In this document: positions 36,901-50,000 of the stretch, in pieces | Numbering within the stretch: the first letter of the stretch is position 1 | Layout: every line of letters starts with the position of its first letter | From: Onchocerca lupi | Taxonomy: Eukaryota > Nematoda > Chromadorea > Rhabditida > Onchocercidae | Reading direction: 5' to 3' | Length of the DNA: 64,000 nt | NCBI GenBank assembly: GCA_028564675.1 | Contig: JAOVVO010000371.1 | Span: 1 to 64,000 of the forward strand | Program-made: the position numbers and the translations under genes | The notes under the pieces: model-generated | Databases searched by the model: none | What the model saw: only the letters and a program-made list of their open reading frames with translations | Told to the model about the DNA's origin: nothing

Positions 36901-39468
36901 GATCACTTCCACAAATCCTGAAACGAGTACTAGAACAGGTACGAACCGTTAGGAAGCAGACATCGGATGCTTTTAGGTGAGAATGTCTCGTGGATTGAGG
37001 TATTACTGAAACCAAAATCCAAAATAATATATTAAGTACCAATGGTTAGATGTTATTCATTATTAGATATTATTTTTGATTTTTTTTTTTACAATTTAAG
37101 CTGATTGTTGCGATGATGATGGATGAGTGAGTTGATGATATGATGAGTGTGATAGAATGATAATTTTCCACGCAGAATTTCAGTCTTTTTTCTGGTTTTT
37201 TGTTTTTGGTTAGCAACTTGTTGCCGGGACAGAGTGCTGATAGTTGTCATCGCGGGAGGCACATTCCTGCAAGTGGTTTTGCCCTTTTTGATAAAATAAC
37301 TAATAAGTAATCGCTGATGTGTATCATATTCTGCACTATTTGTAGCTTTCATGCTGGCACTTTGTCTATTGATTACTGAGAAGGAACATGCAGCGTAACT
37401 TGCAGAGAATGCGCATTCGAGAATGCAAGCATAAAGAAGCAATCACTCCTTGGGAATTGATGCTTGTTGGAGATTCTTTGAAGGAACTTTGTCACTGGAT
37501 AGTTTGTATCCATGGAGAGAAGAATGGCCTGCTACAACTTGCAGCGACTGATTTGTGCTAGGCCATCCATCTTCTTCCATGGCCATCGAACACTCTTGGC
37601 TAGATGTCCATAATCTCATCCCTTTGCTAGTTGTTTCCAACATCAGATGAAATTCATAGATTTGTCTTTGGATGATTGATTTAGCAGACAGAAAAGAACT
37701 GGCATCATTTGATGACTACTGGGCAGACTCTCCTCCTATCGCACTTACAAGAAGACAATTCTTGTGAGATGAGCCCATTCTTCTGGCAAATGCGCAAACT
37801 TTTGCTATTCGATAAGTTTCACTAATGCAAAACTATAAACTTACTCGTTTTATTAGCAAATTTTTCAATGTTTTTTGTGATTATTTATGCTACCTTATCA
37901 TGATTCATTTTGGTAATTATCAGTCTGAACCAAAAAATAGTCGAGAAGTTAGAATTGCTAAAAACCGATCCTTTTTAAACATTTTAGCTGACTCTTTTTC
38001 TCCATGTAATTTTTTCGGAAAAAATTAAGATTCTGATTTTTAGTGGCAAACATGAGAAGAAAAAGATGGACCGACAAAATTTTGTTGAATGATATTAGTG
38101 AATTTAAATTGAAATTAAAGCTAATTCCGAGCATCTATGAGGAATTTATTTGTCTGTGCTGATATTATATAATTCAATAATATTTTTGAGCGAAACCTGG
38201 ATAATTCAATATTTTATGATTCACAACATAAACTTTGGAATTTAAACTAATGGATCAAAAGTTCCAGAAGCTTGATCAGAATTTGAAAAAAAAAAAAAAC
38301 AATTTACATACACTTAAAAAGACATCAGAATCTCGGTCCAACAAAACCTTTGGTGCTACCGGTTATTTTCAAGCTTGTTATCAATTTTTTTCAATGAATA
38401 GCTCTCTGCCGGATTATGTCTCGGATTAGTTTTGATATCTGAACATGAGTTTAATTTCTTTAAGAAGTAATGAATGTAGCAAGCAAGACATCGCTGATTG
38501 TTAAGTATATCATTTCGATAAAAACTCAATTAATGTATACTATATATTAAAACTAAAACTTAATTAGTTTTAGAAACTTATTATTACTAGTACTTCGTAA
38601 ATAGCTTTATTCTTCACTTATATTTTAACTGAAATGTTGACTTTGGTTAGTTTTGAATGGCATTTTGGCAAAAAAAGAGGGACTGCTGAATTCATATTAT
38701 TGATACTACTCATGGGTTGACATAACAATTAATAGATTTTCATTTTGGACTAACTTATCGAACCAAAAGGTGCAATATGAATAATTTAATGAGAATTAAG
38801 GTAGAGATGAATATATAATGATTACCATGGAAATGTATCTCAGAGTTTTCAAAGTTGCCTGCTAAGATTTTCCGATCGATAGTGAAGCTGAACATCGATG
38901 TTGCACTCATCAAAGTGCGAGTTTAGTGCATCAGTAGCATAAATAGTGAAACTTTGCTAAATAGCACATTATCCATGCTTAATTTCGATGCGAAAGTCTT
39001 TCTTCCTTTTATCAAAATGTCAGAGATGAAAGAAGCACTTTACCTTCCCAATCGTTATTGATTTCTTGATTGCAGTCAACAGTTTGCTGAATCAATGAAA
39101 TAGTCGAATTTTTTCAAATCATGACGAATACATTCATAGCGGTCATTTCGACGCTAATTTTCTTCTACCTCTTATCACTCCCTTAAATATTGCTTTTTTG
39201 CTTTGCTTTTCTCTTGATTTTCTCACGAAGAACAACAATGACATTTTTCCTGGATCTGCACCAAAAATGATATGATGGTTCTGATGATCTTCGATAATAT
39301 GTTTTATAAATAAACCATCCTTGCAAAACATATTTCGACAAGCATCCACAAAATTCTTCATTCATTTTTTAAGAAATGAAAGAGGAGATAATTAATTTAA
39401 AAGTATGTGTTTGCTCCAAATTTCAAAAGCAAAGTTTGTTGTTGCTGATCGAAAAAGTTTTTTTTAAC

Positions 39469-39574
39469 TTGATTTAAGCAGCCAAAGTTAATTTAATCAT
39501 TCCATTCCACTTTTAATTTCATGAAATTAAAAACGGAATGAACTGATTAAATCAGTTTTGGTTGCTTAAATCAA
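39469..39574. repeat. 106-bp palindrome without spacer (MITE-like)
   Basis: Two 53-bp arms are reverse complements at about 45 of 53 positions, meeting at TTTCATGAAA with no loop. The ends read TTGATTTAAGC and GCTTAAATCAA. No target-site duplication is obvious. It could be a foldback/MITE-type element or the footprint of one. Confidence 0.8.
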
Positions 39575-42500
39575 TGGAAACGGAATTTTATTTCGACATA
39601 TTTTGGTGTTCAGCTTTCTACTGTAGGTAATTCATTACTTGACTAGATTTAATAGATTCGTCTTTTTTCCAATAATTAACAATCATTCAATTTAAGGGAT
39701 TTACATAGAAGGACAAATTTTGTTGAACTATTAGTTTAATTTGGATAGAACATAAATGATATCTTTATCCTGTATCCCAACCACTACTTTCTTTAAATGA
39801 TGTTATCCAGATATCATGGATGGATAGTTTATAGTTTGATAGAAACAAATCTAAGCATTGGATAGTTGCCAACGAAATATTATTGCAATCGATAAATATG
39901 AAGCGAATTGGAAGGGACAGTAGTGTGATAAATCACATCATATCCGTTCACTCATTCCAACCGATCTTTTCCTCATTCTGCTTGAGGATAAATTCTTCGA
40001 AAATTCATTGGAATTCCTTAGTGCCTCAGATTTCCAGTAAGATTTGCTTGATGCCTTTCTTTGGTGGCTTCAACGATGCTTTTCGATTGTCGTACTTATA
40101 GGAGCAGTGAAGGTGTCATAGTGATCAATTAGATAAGGTATCCTTGGCGACGGAAAATCGCAACAAATATACTTCCTTCTGTTGATTATTCATTTATCCA
40201 TAATAGCGATTTAATGCTTAGATTTCTCGAAATAAAATCACTGGAACTAATGTTAGCTTTTGCATCTTCAACTCCTCTGTCTAAAGCACCATGTTATCTG
40301 AATTTGGAGATGTTAATTTGAAAATTCATAATAGAAATATTCTTGTTGGTCCCCCATGTACCATTCATTTTGAAGGACACAAAAGAATATACTAGAAATG
40401 GGAAGAGGTCACAGTTGCCCGAATATAGGTCATCTTTTTAATAGCGAGCTCAGGTTATCCCGCCTGTCCTCCCGCCCGCTCGCCCTCCCTCTCATCTCCC
40501 ACACACAGCCATTCTGCTGATTATTTTGTATGTAATCGTTGATACATACAACTATGCTTGTATATTTGCCTATCTCTGTCTCTTTCTATCTGCATGTCCA
40601 CTTACCTATATTGATCCGAAGTGGACTTCCACTGACCACAATACTTCTTACTTCTCCATATCCGATAGCCATGATAAATAGGCGCAGTTTTATTCCCGGA
40701 AAGGTTCCATATGAAGTTGTTGACTCAAACTTGGTTTTACACAGGCTGTTTCGAAATTTTCCTTGGAATTCCTCATATTTTGGGGAAATTATCGTTTTTC
40801 TTCCTGTCAGTTGGCTATTCTCCAAGTTATACCAATAGTGTCTGCAGTTGCATCTCAGTTTATTTTGTCAAGATGCTTCTTGAGCAAAAAACAAGGGAAT
40901 GCTTGATCCTGTTTCTATGCACTGATAACAAAAATTTCGTTTTCTTCCTCAGTTTCACTTCGAAACGTCAACTGCAGAATTTGAAGTGTATGGAAATTGA
41001 TCGAGCCTATCATCATAGTGAGTCAGTTCGTAGAGTAGCAAGATAATTGATATTAGATACTCTTCGGAACATTTCAAATTTTGAAATATAATTCAAATTA
41101 TAGTATTTGAAAATTAGTTGAAAATTGTCTCTTCCTGTATTCATCATCGTCATTCTCCGTAGCAAAACCATCATTCAAATCTGAATCATCTATTGTGAAT
41201 GGAAAATGAAAAGTGTCAAAATCGTCATAAATGTGTCATCACTTCAGTATCGTATACCAGTAAAATCATCAGCACCATTATTACTATAGCTACTTTTATT
41301 AGTCCTGCTTTCATACCACACATTTAGAAATGTTTGGAATCGGACTAATATACGACAGTAATCGCTACATAGCATATGTAAATAATGTAATACCATCATC
41401 GACTGGAGAAAATCGATAGTGCCATCATCGAAATCTGCTCTGCAGATGATTTCTTTAATTCCTCAATTTCTCAAAAAATTTTTGTCTCTTTGTGATTTCA
41501 TTTGAATTCAACTTCCCATGGAGTGTTGAAGAAAGACCATCATTTGAACTTTACTCCGATCTGTCACTAAATTTTTCACATTAGGCTTTTCTTTCGCTAT
41601 TTCTTTTCTTGCTAAAAAAATATGTTACTTCGAAAGATAAACAAAAGCTGGATATGTTTCCGGTGATTCATTAAATCCGAATATAAATTGAATCATTTAG
41701 ACAGAGATAATGAATTTCTTAAATACTTGAGTCATTTTTCTCCTTTATTTGTCAGCTATGGAACATCATTATCTGTTACAGAGTAAAGAGAAATTTCCAG
41801 CCTCCTTTAAGTGTGCTAACTTTAGCATTGCACTTTTCGTTTCTGAAAATTTTGTTAAGACTCGATCTTCAGAATGCTGGAAAGAAAGCATAGCAATGAT
41901 GCAAGTAGCAAAATATTGATAATAAATTGTAGAACCCTGCCAAATATATGTTTCTTCAGGCATTTCAGGTTTCGGAATAGGCGATCTTTTAAAGAGAAAT
42001 AATATCGCCCCATTCATTTCCATTATTTTTTGGTAGCAAGGATTTTGAATCTTAGAAAAAAATCTCTGAATTTCTGCGTCTGAGTTGGGGAGGAGCTAGA
42101 AAAACGAATTGGATTTTTCATCCCTTTAACTATTTTTCAATTCCATTTAATGGCTTATTTATTGCTTCATCAAGTTTGCAAATTTTTTTGGATTGTATTT
42201 CGTTTCCAGGAATTTCTTTTAGAAAAATATTGTCAACAAAATCTCTTATGAGATCAATCTTTTAAGAGGGCTCCAAAAAACTGTTTTTTTTTCTTTTTTT
42301 TTTTTTCTGGAAAACTCACTGGAACTTTTTTTTGTAGCTCAACTAAGCCGATAATTTATCAAAAAAATCCACCGCATCACTGGTTAACATTTTGAAATGT
42401 AATGTGCTTTAAGCTGGATTTGAATTGTCATCTGAGTTAAAACATCTATAAGTGTGTCATTAAACATTCAATAGTTGAATACATCCATTTATTTATCGCT

Positions 42501-45500
42501 CGTCTCGATCTGGTTTGATCTGATTTCATAATGGAATGAATTCTCTTTGTACTTTTATCTCAACCTTGAAAGACAACACCTTGTGAAACAGTCTTCATCA
42601 TGTTAAGTATTTGAGCATGAATCATTTTCTGATTTCATACGTAACTGTTATATATACCACTCAGCACAAAACATTTTTTAGCTCTTCTGTACAATCGTCG
42701 CCTTAGGAACTATACTTGAAACATTATATATTCATATTTTATCTCTACCATTGCCTTGCTATCTAAAATAAAACTTGGATCTGAAGCTGGCGTGAAACGA
42801 AATCTTATGTGTAATTAATACTAATAAATTTTAGATCTATTAGTCAATTAGCTATTATTAAATATCATTTGCCGTATTAATTCTTATCGTATTTAATGTA
42901 TTTCATTGATTCGAAAGCTTCCAGATAGAACAAACTTGAACCTTTTAAGAAATTCGTTTTTGGATTTTGGATCATCTTATCATAAAACACGATTTTTTGA
43001 TCACCTTAAGGTTTAGAGTTATATATCGTTTAATGTTTCGTTTGACAATATCTAGCCGCTCCCATTCCTATACCGCAATCAAAAAATCTGAATAACGGAT
43101 AAACCAAACAAAGCAGTTTCACTGATCATACATCGAAAGTCTTTGTTATCAGATTTTTTTACAACCATTCCTGACTATTCACAATTACACCGTTCCAATT
43201 TGATTCCATTCCACTGTTATCGTTATCATCGAAAGTTGTGTTGTAATTTGCTTATATTTCGTCTTCTCCCTCGATCTGAGCAATCGTTACACAGTATAAA
43301 GGAGGGATATTATGAGGCATTATAGGGTAGTGTAACATGAAGTTCGAAATCGAAGGTCAAATTTCATTATGTTTTGCAGTAATTCCTCATTGAAGACATA
43401 ATGATAGTACATGCAAATATTATTTGTTCATTAACACATACGTTTCATTAGTGTCACGTTTTTGCAAAATTTCTGTGTATTCCATAATTTTCTTTCACAT
43501 CTATATTTTGCACTAGCCATCTGTTCTATGTTTGGAAAACTAATTTATGCCAAGCATTTTGAGATAATATGACCTTTAATTTTGTTGCAGAGGTTACCTC
43601 AGATTAATTGTATGTAGTGACTTGTAAAGAGGAGTAGGGAGCTGGCGTTTTGGTCCGTTTGATCTTTAATCTGATAAATGTTTACATCATAGCGCAGAAT
43701 TCTACCGATTTTTTGCATCAGATTTGTATGGGTAGTCCAAAAGTACTCAATGCATCGTGACAATGCTGATAGTAATGATTCCTCGGCATGATTTATTTCC
43801 ATGTTTAACATCAAAATTGAGTTACAAAAGATTACTTCATGAGCTATGATTAGTAATAATATGGCAATGGCATTCATAAAATAGAAGTGATAATGGCGAG
43901 CAGAGATTATGATAGCAGCATCCAAAGAGAGATAGGAATTGTGAATGAAGGAGTCAAATTTCGAACACTTTTCTACCTTTCTTGAGATATAAATTATTCC
44001 AGGTTATCTCCTATCTCAAGAAAATTCTGTTATAAAAATAAATTATTCCAAACTGAAGGAGTTAGCTAGTTTTTTCGAAACATATCTTTGCAACTATTCG
44101 CATAGAAGTCTGAAGTCTGCTACTCTTTGTATAAAATCTTTGAATAGCTGGAGGTCTGCTATGCTTTGCAGAAAATCTTCATTAGTTCGCAATAAGACAT
44201 TGTCTGTAGAAATGCAAAGGAGATAGAGAAGATTGCTGACCAAACGGATATTGAATTATCCTATATTACATAATCTGACCAAGCACTTCTCTTCCTCTCC
44301 TATTGTCAGTGTAGATTTCGATTGCTTTTTTTTTTTAAATTTTGGAAATCCACTTCACTCATTTTATTCCTTTCTGAATAGCTGAAACGCCGATATTCGT
44401 CAGAGGAAATCATCATTCGGGAGTTATTCAGCAAGAAGTGATTCGGAAAAGTTGCCCATTCACATTACGTCATATTAATAAATCGTTTTCAGCTGTTTCG
44501 AAACTATCTTCTTTTTTCTCTCGTTCGTTTTTTCTTTCTTTCCGATTTTCGATCGAATTTAGCAGTTGTTTCGAAGATAACCAAATAAAGTACTGTCTTT
44601 GTTAGCATCACATCCCAAATTTTCACCTATCTCTGTGTAATGTTACGTGTCTTTTACGAAATCGGATCGTAAATTCTATCAAAAAATTTTTTTTCTCGAT
44701 TACTCAATTTTTGTCAAAAAACCAAAAAAAGTATGTTATTATAGTTTATCGCTTCCTTATCATTCTCCCTTTGCAATCGGTTACCTTTGTTAAAATCATT
44801 GTTCTTGTTCCTCTAAGGATTTGTGGAAAGTTTCATAGATTCTTCTGTAATGTTTCACGGCAGTTATTCTTAACTCATGTAAAATTTCTGAAAAAGAAAT
44901 TTGAGAATAATTTAGCTGTAACAATCCGCTTTTCATGGGCTGCAATTTGAACGCAATATAATAAATATCTGATGAGTAAGAGAATACTTAAAATGCAGTC
45001 CTTCGTCAATCTCTTTAATGTCTATTTATTTACCTAATCTTTTTATCTACCTCATGTTTCTGAAAAAAAATTTTTTTTATAGAAAATTAAAATGTAATAA
45101 TATTTGGTATTCAAATTTCATCATTATTATAATAATATTTTCAAAATTTCCACTTATATTTCATTCGAAAATTTCATTTGTACTTTTGACTACTTTTTGA
45201 TCAAATTGCTTTTCACATCAGTCGCATTGATTTCAAACAATTTGATACACATTCCTCTAAAATTATAATATCATTATAAAGAGAGCTTGTCGTTTGTTCC
45301 AGACAGTCGTCACCAGACAATTAGGAAGTCTCCGTCACTAGTTCTGAGTTTTCACTATCTCTATCGTAGAAGTACTCAACATTTAATAACTTTTTTGGAT
45401 CTTTTGGATTACTTGTTTCGTAAATTTTAAAACAGATGTATCGTTTGTTCAATGAATTGATAATCATTGCATATTTAAAATGGATAATGATAATAATGTA

Positions 45501-45903
45501 CAATTTTGAGTCGGGGAATTATGTTTATGAGACTTTTTCTTTCCATCTTTAAAGTAATTTAAAGATATTTTCTGATGAAAATGATTAATGAATCTATCCT
45601 ATGAACTCTTGTTTTTCTTGTGTTTCTCACATTGTAACGAACAATTTTATAGGTTCGGTAAAAGAAGAGCCTCCTCTTCTTGAGCACCTGTTCATACGGC
45701 CCTGTTCATCTCTTCCTTCTGAATTAACACTTAAAACAGAAGTTGAAAGATGAACTCTCCTAATATGCTGGCATTTTCAAATTTTCATCATTGCCTATGT
45801 AACCAAAATTACAGCAAAACCATTTTGTGCCGAGCTGTCTTCTCCGAAATATCTTCTCTTTTTTTATGTTATATCTTTATGCATTCTACAAAAGAAGCAT
45901 ATA

Positions 45904-46122
45904 ATGAGCTATGAATTACTGCAGTTTAGACTAGAAATCCCTGCAATCATCAGCGAACTTACTAACGCCTATAACGACTCTGATGTATGGGCGACTTACG
46001 GTAATAGCGAAGAAGTGATTCAATATGAATTTATCGGAACGATTGCGAATTCTACTACAGATCTCTGCAACAGCACTCTATCACGAGTCAGTGAAACAAT
46101 GTTTGATCAATCGAAGCGATGA
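45904..46122 (+). other. 72-codon open frame, candidate small gene
   Basis: An ATG-initiated frame with balanced, protein-like composition (for example ISELTNAYNDSDVWATYG), unlike the Phe/Ile/Ser-rich chance frames around it. No domain is recognised, there is no signal peptide, and flanking splice signals are ambiguous. It may be an exon of an unlinked gene or chance. Confidence 0.25.
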
Positions 46123-46710
46123 TGAGATTAGTGCATATGCAAGTGCAAACACTTTGCTCTGACTTCTTGACAACTTTTCCTATCATTGTACTTTCCCTCG
46201 AATGACATACACATGATAAAAACGATTTGCACTGTTGAAGAGTTTGATCTTTGCCTGCACCATTTCACCTGTATATATTGTAGATACATATTTGCGATTC
46301 GTTCCCGAAAATCGTTTCCATTCTTATTCATCTGTTTCTTCTAATTGAATTCAAAGGCATTATATGCAAACCATTGTAATCTTTACCATTCTTCTCCATT
46401 TCTTAGATTTTTATGTATTTTGGAAATTGATAAAAATGAAAAGAGAAAAAATGTTTGTTGATCTGTAACTCTCTCCTGACAGTGAGACGAATTGATGTAT
46501 GTTCCTTCTCTCATAATAAAAATATATTTATGAACTTCCCCTTTATTAAATTAACGTTTAAAAGAGTCCATCCAGTGACAGACTCCCCAACTTTCGAAGT
46601 GGCAATCCTATCAATTAACCATTCTTCTCCCATTCATTCGCCGATAATTGTGAGAAGGAAGGACGCGGTACTGCATTTCATTGCCACTCTAAACTACTGT
46701 CGCAACAAAA

Positions 46711-46771
46711 ATTGCAAAAGACGAAGAGAGGGTGCAGAAGACAGGAGAGAATTGCAAAAGACGAAGAGAGG
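46711..46771. repeat. 21-bp direct repeat, period 40
   Basis: ATTGCAAAAGACGAAGAGAGG occurs at about 46711-46731 and again at 46751-46771, followed by a short GA tract. It lies within 300 bases upstream of the distal first exon of the sugar transporter. Confidence 0.8.
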
Positions 46772-47025
46772 GAGAGAGAGAATCAATTATTCCTCTCACA
46801 AGAATATTTTTCAATGGAAGAGTTTAAGTATGAAAAACTAAAAAAAAGAATTTATTAGAAGTGATTGATATCTATCGCTCAAATTAATCCATCTGTTCTG
46901 CTATGATTTGCATATCGATCTTCAGTTCGCTGAAAGTTGTCTTTGAGCTATGCTCTGATCTGTTGCTATTATTAACGGCTAATTTTAACTATTTTAGACT
47001 TTAATCAATTTGCCAGCCAAGAATA

Positions 47026-50000
47026 ATGGCAAATGACGAGCAGAAGGGAAGAATACCATCATCGGAAGCTGCTGAAAAAGAGAGATTATTGAAGCATGAA
47101 GAAGCGGCAAAAGCACTCGGTAAACCGATCTACGATGATATGAAGGTCAGTCAAATATTGCTATGTGAAAAAAATCGAAGGGCTCGTCTATTGCTATATA
47201 TGAAATGACATTTTCACATCTTTTCTATCAGAATTTATTGTGAATGGTGGAAGAAGTCGCCTAAAGCATATCGATTAATTATTCAAATGTTTTCCAGTCA
47301 AAAATCTTCCCAATTCAATCAAATTATTTTATTTCTTCAAAAAATTATTTCTAGATAAATTTTTCTTCATGTTCTTATTTGCTTAATTTTATTTCTTTGA
47401 ACGTAAAATTAGCGATAGCATATTTGAGAGAGCAATCAGAGCCCGTTTGCCTTTTGAAACCTCCAATATTTGTTACCTCATCTTCATTGTTTTCTTCCCA
47501 CAAACATCCTTACAAACCAGCTTGCTGCATTTACAAACTTGCAAACACGCAAATATTTGTCGTAGACAAATAGAACTGTGCATGTACCATTTTTCAATGC
47601 AAAAGAGAAATGGCAACGTATTACACTCTACATTGTTCACCTTCTTGTTTACCATTAAAGGATAATCTTTGATATGTTTTGAAAGTGGGAAAGGGAACTT
47701 GAAAATTGAAAGATGAGAGGAGGAACTTATCATTAAAAACCGGAAAGGAAAGGGAGGGCAAAAACTTATTATTAAAAACTCTTGTCAACTTCACATTGCT
47801 TCTTTTGTATAATATATAGTAAAAGAATGAGGGGAATTTCACCTAACGATACTTTTTTAAACTATTACCACTTGACCCTTTTTCGGATTTTATCGTACTT
47901 TTCTACTATTAAAAAAAGTAATAGTATCTTTTAAAAAAAAAAAGTGTTTTCTTAAAAAATGGACGCTGTTCTGAATTTAGATTTTGCTTTTCTCCAATCA
48001 TTTTATGAGTGCAAATTTATTTTATGAGACACTGCTATCCAAGCTTTCCATCGCAATACCTTTACTGGGCAGCATAAGCTTATCTTGCATCATCTCAGCC
48101 ATTTCAACACTACTTCAATCTTTCAATTGTGCACACTCTGTTGCTGTCATCCAGCTTATGCTCTTTTTTTATTCCAACTTTATCAGTTATAGATGATATG
48201 GGTTGAATTTCTTTTTTTAATACTTCCGATGAAATAAAATAAGCCAGCAAAATCTTTCCGACAAGTCACCCATAGATTATTTCTGTTATTACATATATTC
48301 TCTGACAAAGTTCTTTAAATACTAAAGCTTGTTTATCCTCATCAAGATGTCAATATTTTCATTTTATGCGGATATTGCCGACGGCATCTTCATCTAGAAA
48401 CGAATTACTAAGTTGCAGAATCCCGAATTTCCAGCTGTGATCTGTTTATATTTCGACTAAAGCGTAATTATTTAAGGTTGATTAAAATTAAAGATGTTGA
48501 ATGCTTATTTGAAGGTTTATTTGTAGATAAATATGCAATATATTGGATTTATAGCTAAAATGGTCAGAGAGTAAAAAAAAAAGTTGAATAGTTATTTAGT
48601 AGTGAAACATAAAAAGCCGGAAAAGTTTCATATCTTCTAAATCTAGGGACTTTGATTCGCCTTTCATCAACGTTTTGATAAAATAATGATTTCGTGATGA
48701 ATGATCAAGAAAGGAATGGCTCAGTTAATGTTTATTTAGTAGGATAGCAGTTGTTTAACTCATGAATTTACTATTCTTCTAACAAATTTTAGCAATAATG
48801 TTTTGGATTCTCAGTTTTTCTGAAGAATGCTTGGGGTCAGTGAATGAGTTTTTGATTTTACTTTCGTACTCCTTGCTTCATTTACGAGGAAGATTTCTTC
48901 AATATGTTTTTTTTTTTTTTTTTTTTTTGAATTCGTAATCGGATTTCCGTTTAGAGTATTGGAACCCAGTATTTTTCTAGACCACCTGTATTATTTTGTT
49001 GACCGATCCTTTCATCTTTCCGCTATTTTCAATAAAAAAAAAAAATAATTATTTCCATTTGAAGATTTTTCTACTGAAATTTTAAAAAATTTTGAAATTT
49101 TTTACGAGGAGGATTTGAAAGATTGATTTAACTGTAGCATTCCAGCACTTAGTTGATGAGATCTTCATGTTGATGATTTGATTTATATTAAAGGAATGCC
49201 AAATTTTGCATATTTTCTAAAAATTTTGAAAAATTAATCCATAATTCATATTTTAAATTCTATTTATTGCCATAAATTTGTGTGGCCGTGAATATATAAA
49301 TGAGAAGTGGCTGTTAGTTAATTGTTGCGTTTGTGGAATTGATTATTTCTGATTGTGTATGAATCGAAGTTTTAATTTCTGAACCGTTTTGATCGCAGCA
49401 TCTCATTAGAAAACGACGGAAACGAAATGGTTATTGGAGGAGTTACAGAGGTAGATTTCTTTCAGACATCTTCTAACCTGTTCTATGCTCGACCATTCTC
49501 GGCTTCTTTCGAAATTCATTTCTATTTTCACAGTGAATTCTAGAAGTGTTGAAAGACTGGAGCGAAGTGTTGAAATTATTTCTGATAAGGGATGTTTAAT
49601 TATTAAAAAAAGAAAAAGATTTTTTATGAACGGTTCGCAAACAGTAATGCCTTATTTCTTCTGAATATTTTCCCGTAAAGGTTAAACTAATGATTTATTG
49701 GTGCAAATGATTAGCACAAAACTGATCATTTGAATCGATGAATCTCTTGAAGGTACTAATAATTATTGAGACTATTGGTCTCTTTTTATAGTTAATTTTT
49801 GTTTAATGCAAATTTCCTTTGGCGATTCGTTTCGTTTAAAAAGGAAAAAAAAAAGAATATTTCCATTTAAAATTTCTTTCATAGCCTCCATAAAAGATTG
49901 TCATTTTCAATTTTCCTTATACATATCTTTTCTCACTCTTTAATCAGATCAGATTTTTCATCTTTACTTTCTTCTTCTTTCTCAAGAAAATCTCTCTTAA

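Larger units (their letters stand above)
36901..47025. other. large intergenic region upstream of MTHFR and the transporter
   Basis: About 10 kb with no gene that can be named. Landmarks: open minus-strand frames at 37089-37442 and 37443-37643, a 106-bp palindrome at 39469-39574, a C-rich island at about 40455-40505, an imperfect duplication at about 44118-44186, a small minus-strand frame at 43599-43925 with a signal-like N-terminus, a 72-codon plus-strand frame at 45904-46122, and a tandem repeat at 46711-46771. The divergent flanking genes mean two promoters should lie here. Confidence 0.5.

Noticed and set aside
40539..41046. Frames of 99 and 111 codons (+) and 79 codons (-)
   Set aside because: Overlapping frames open on both strands, rich in Leu/Phe/Ser, no family signature, no consistent splice context.
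46455..46841. 128-codon plus-strand frame upstream of the transporter
   Set aside because: Long, but lacks an early ATG, runs through the tandem repeat and becomes Arg/Lys low-complexity; not convincing as protein without transcript data.
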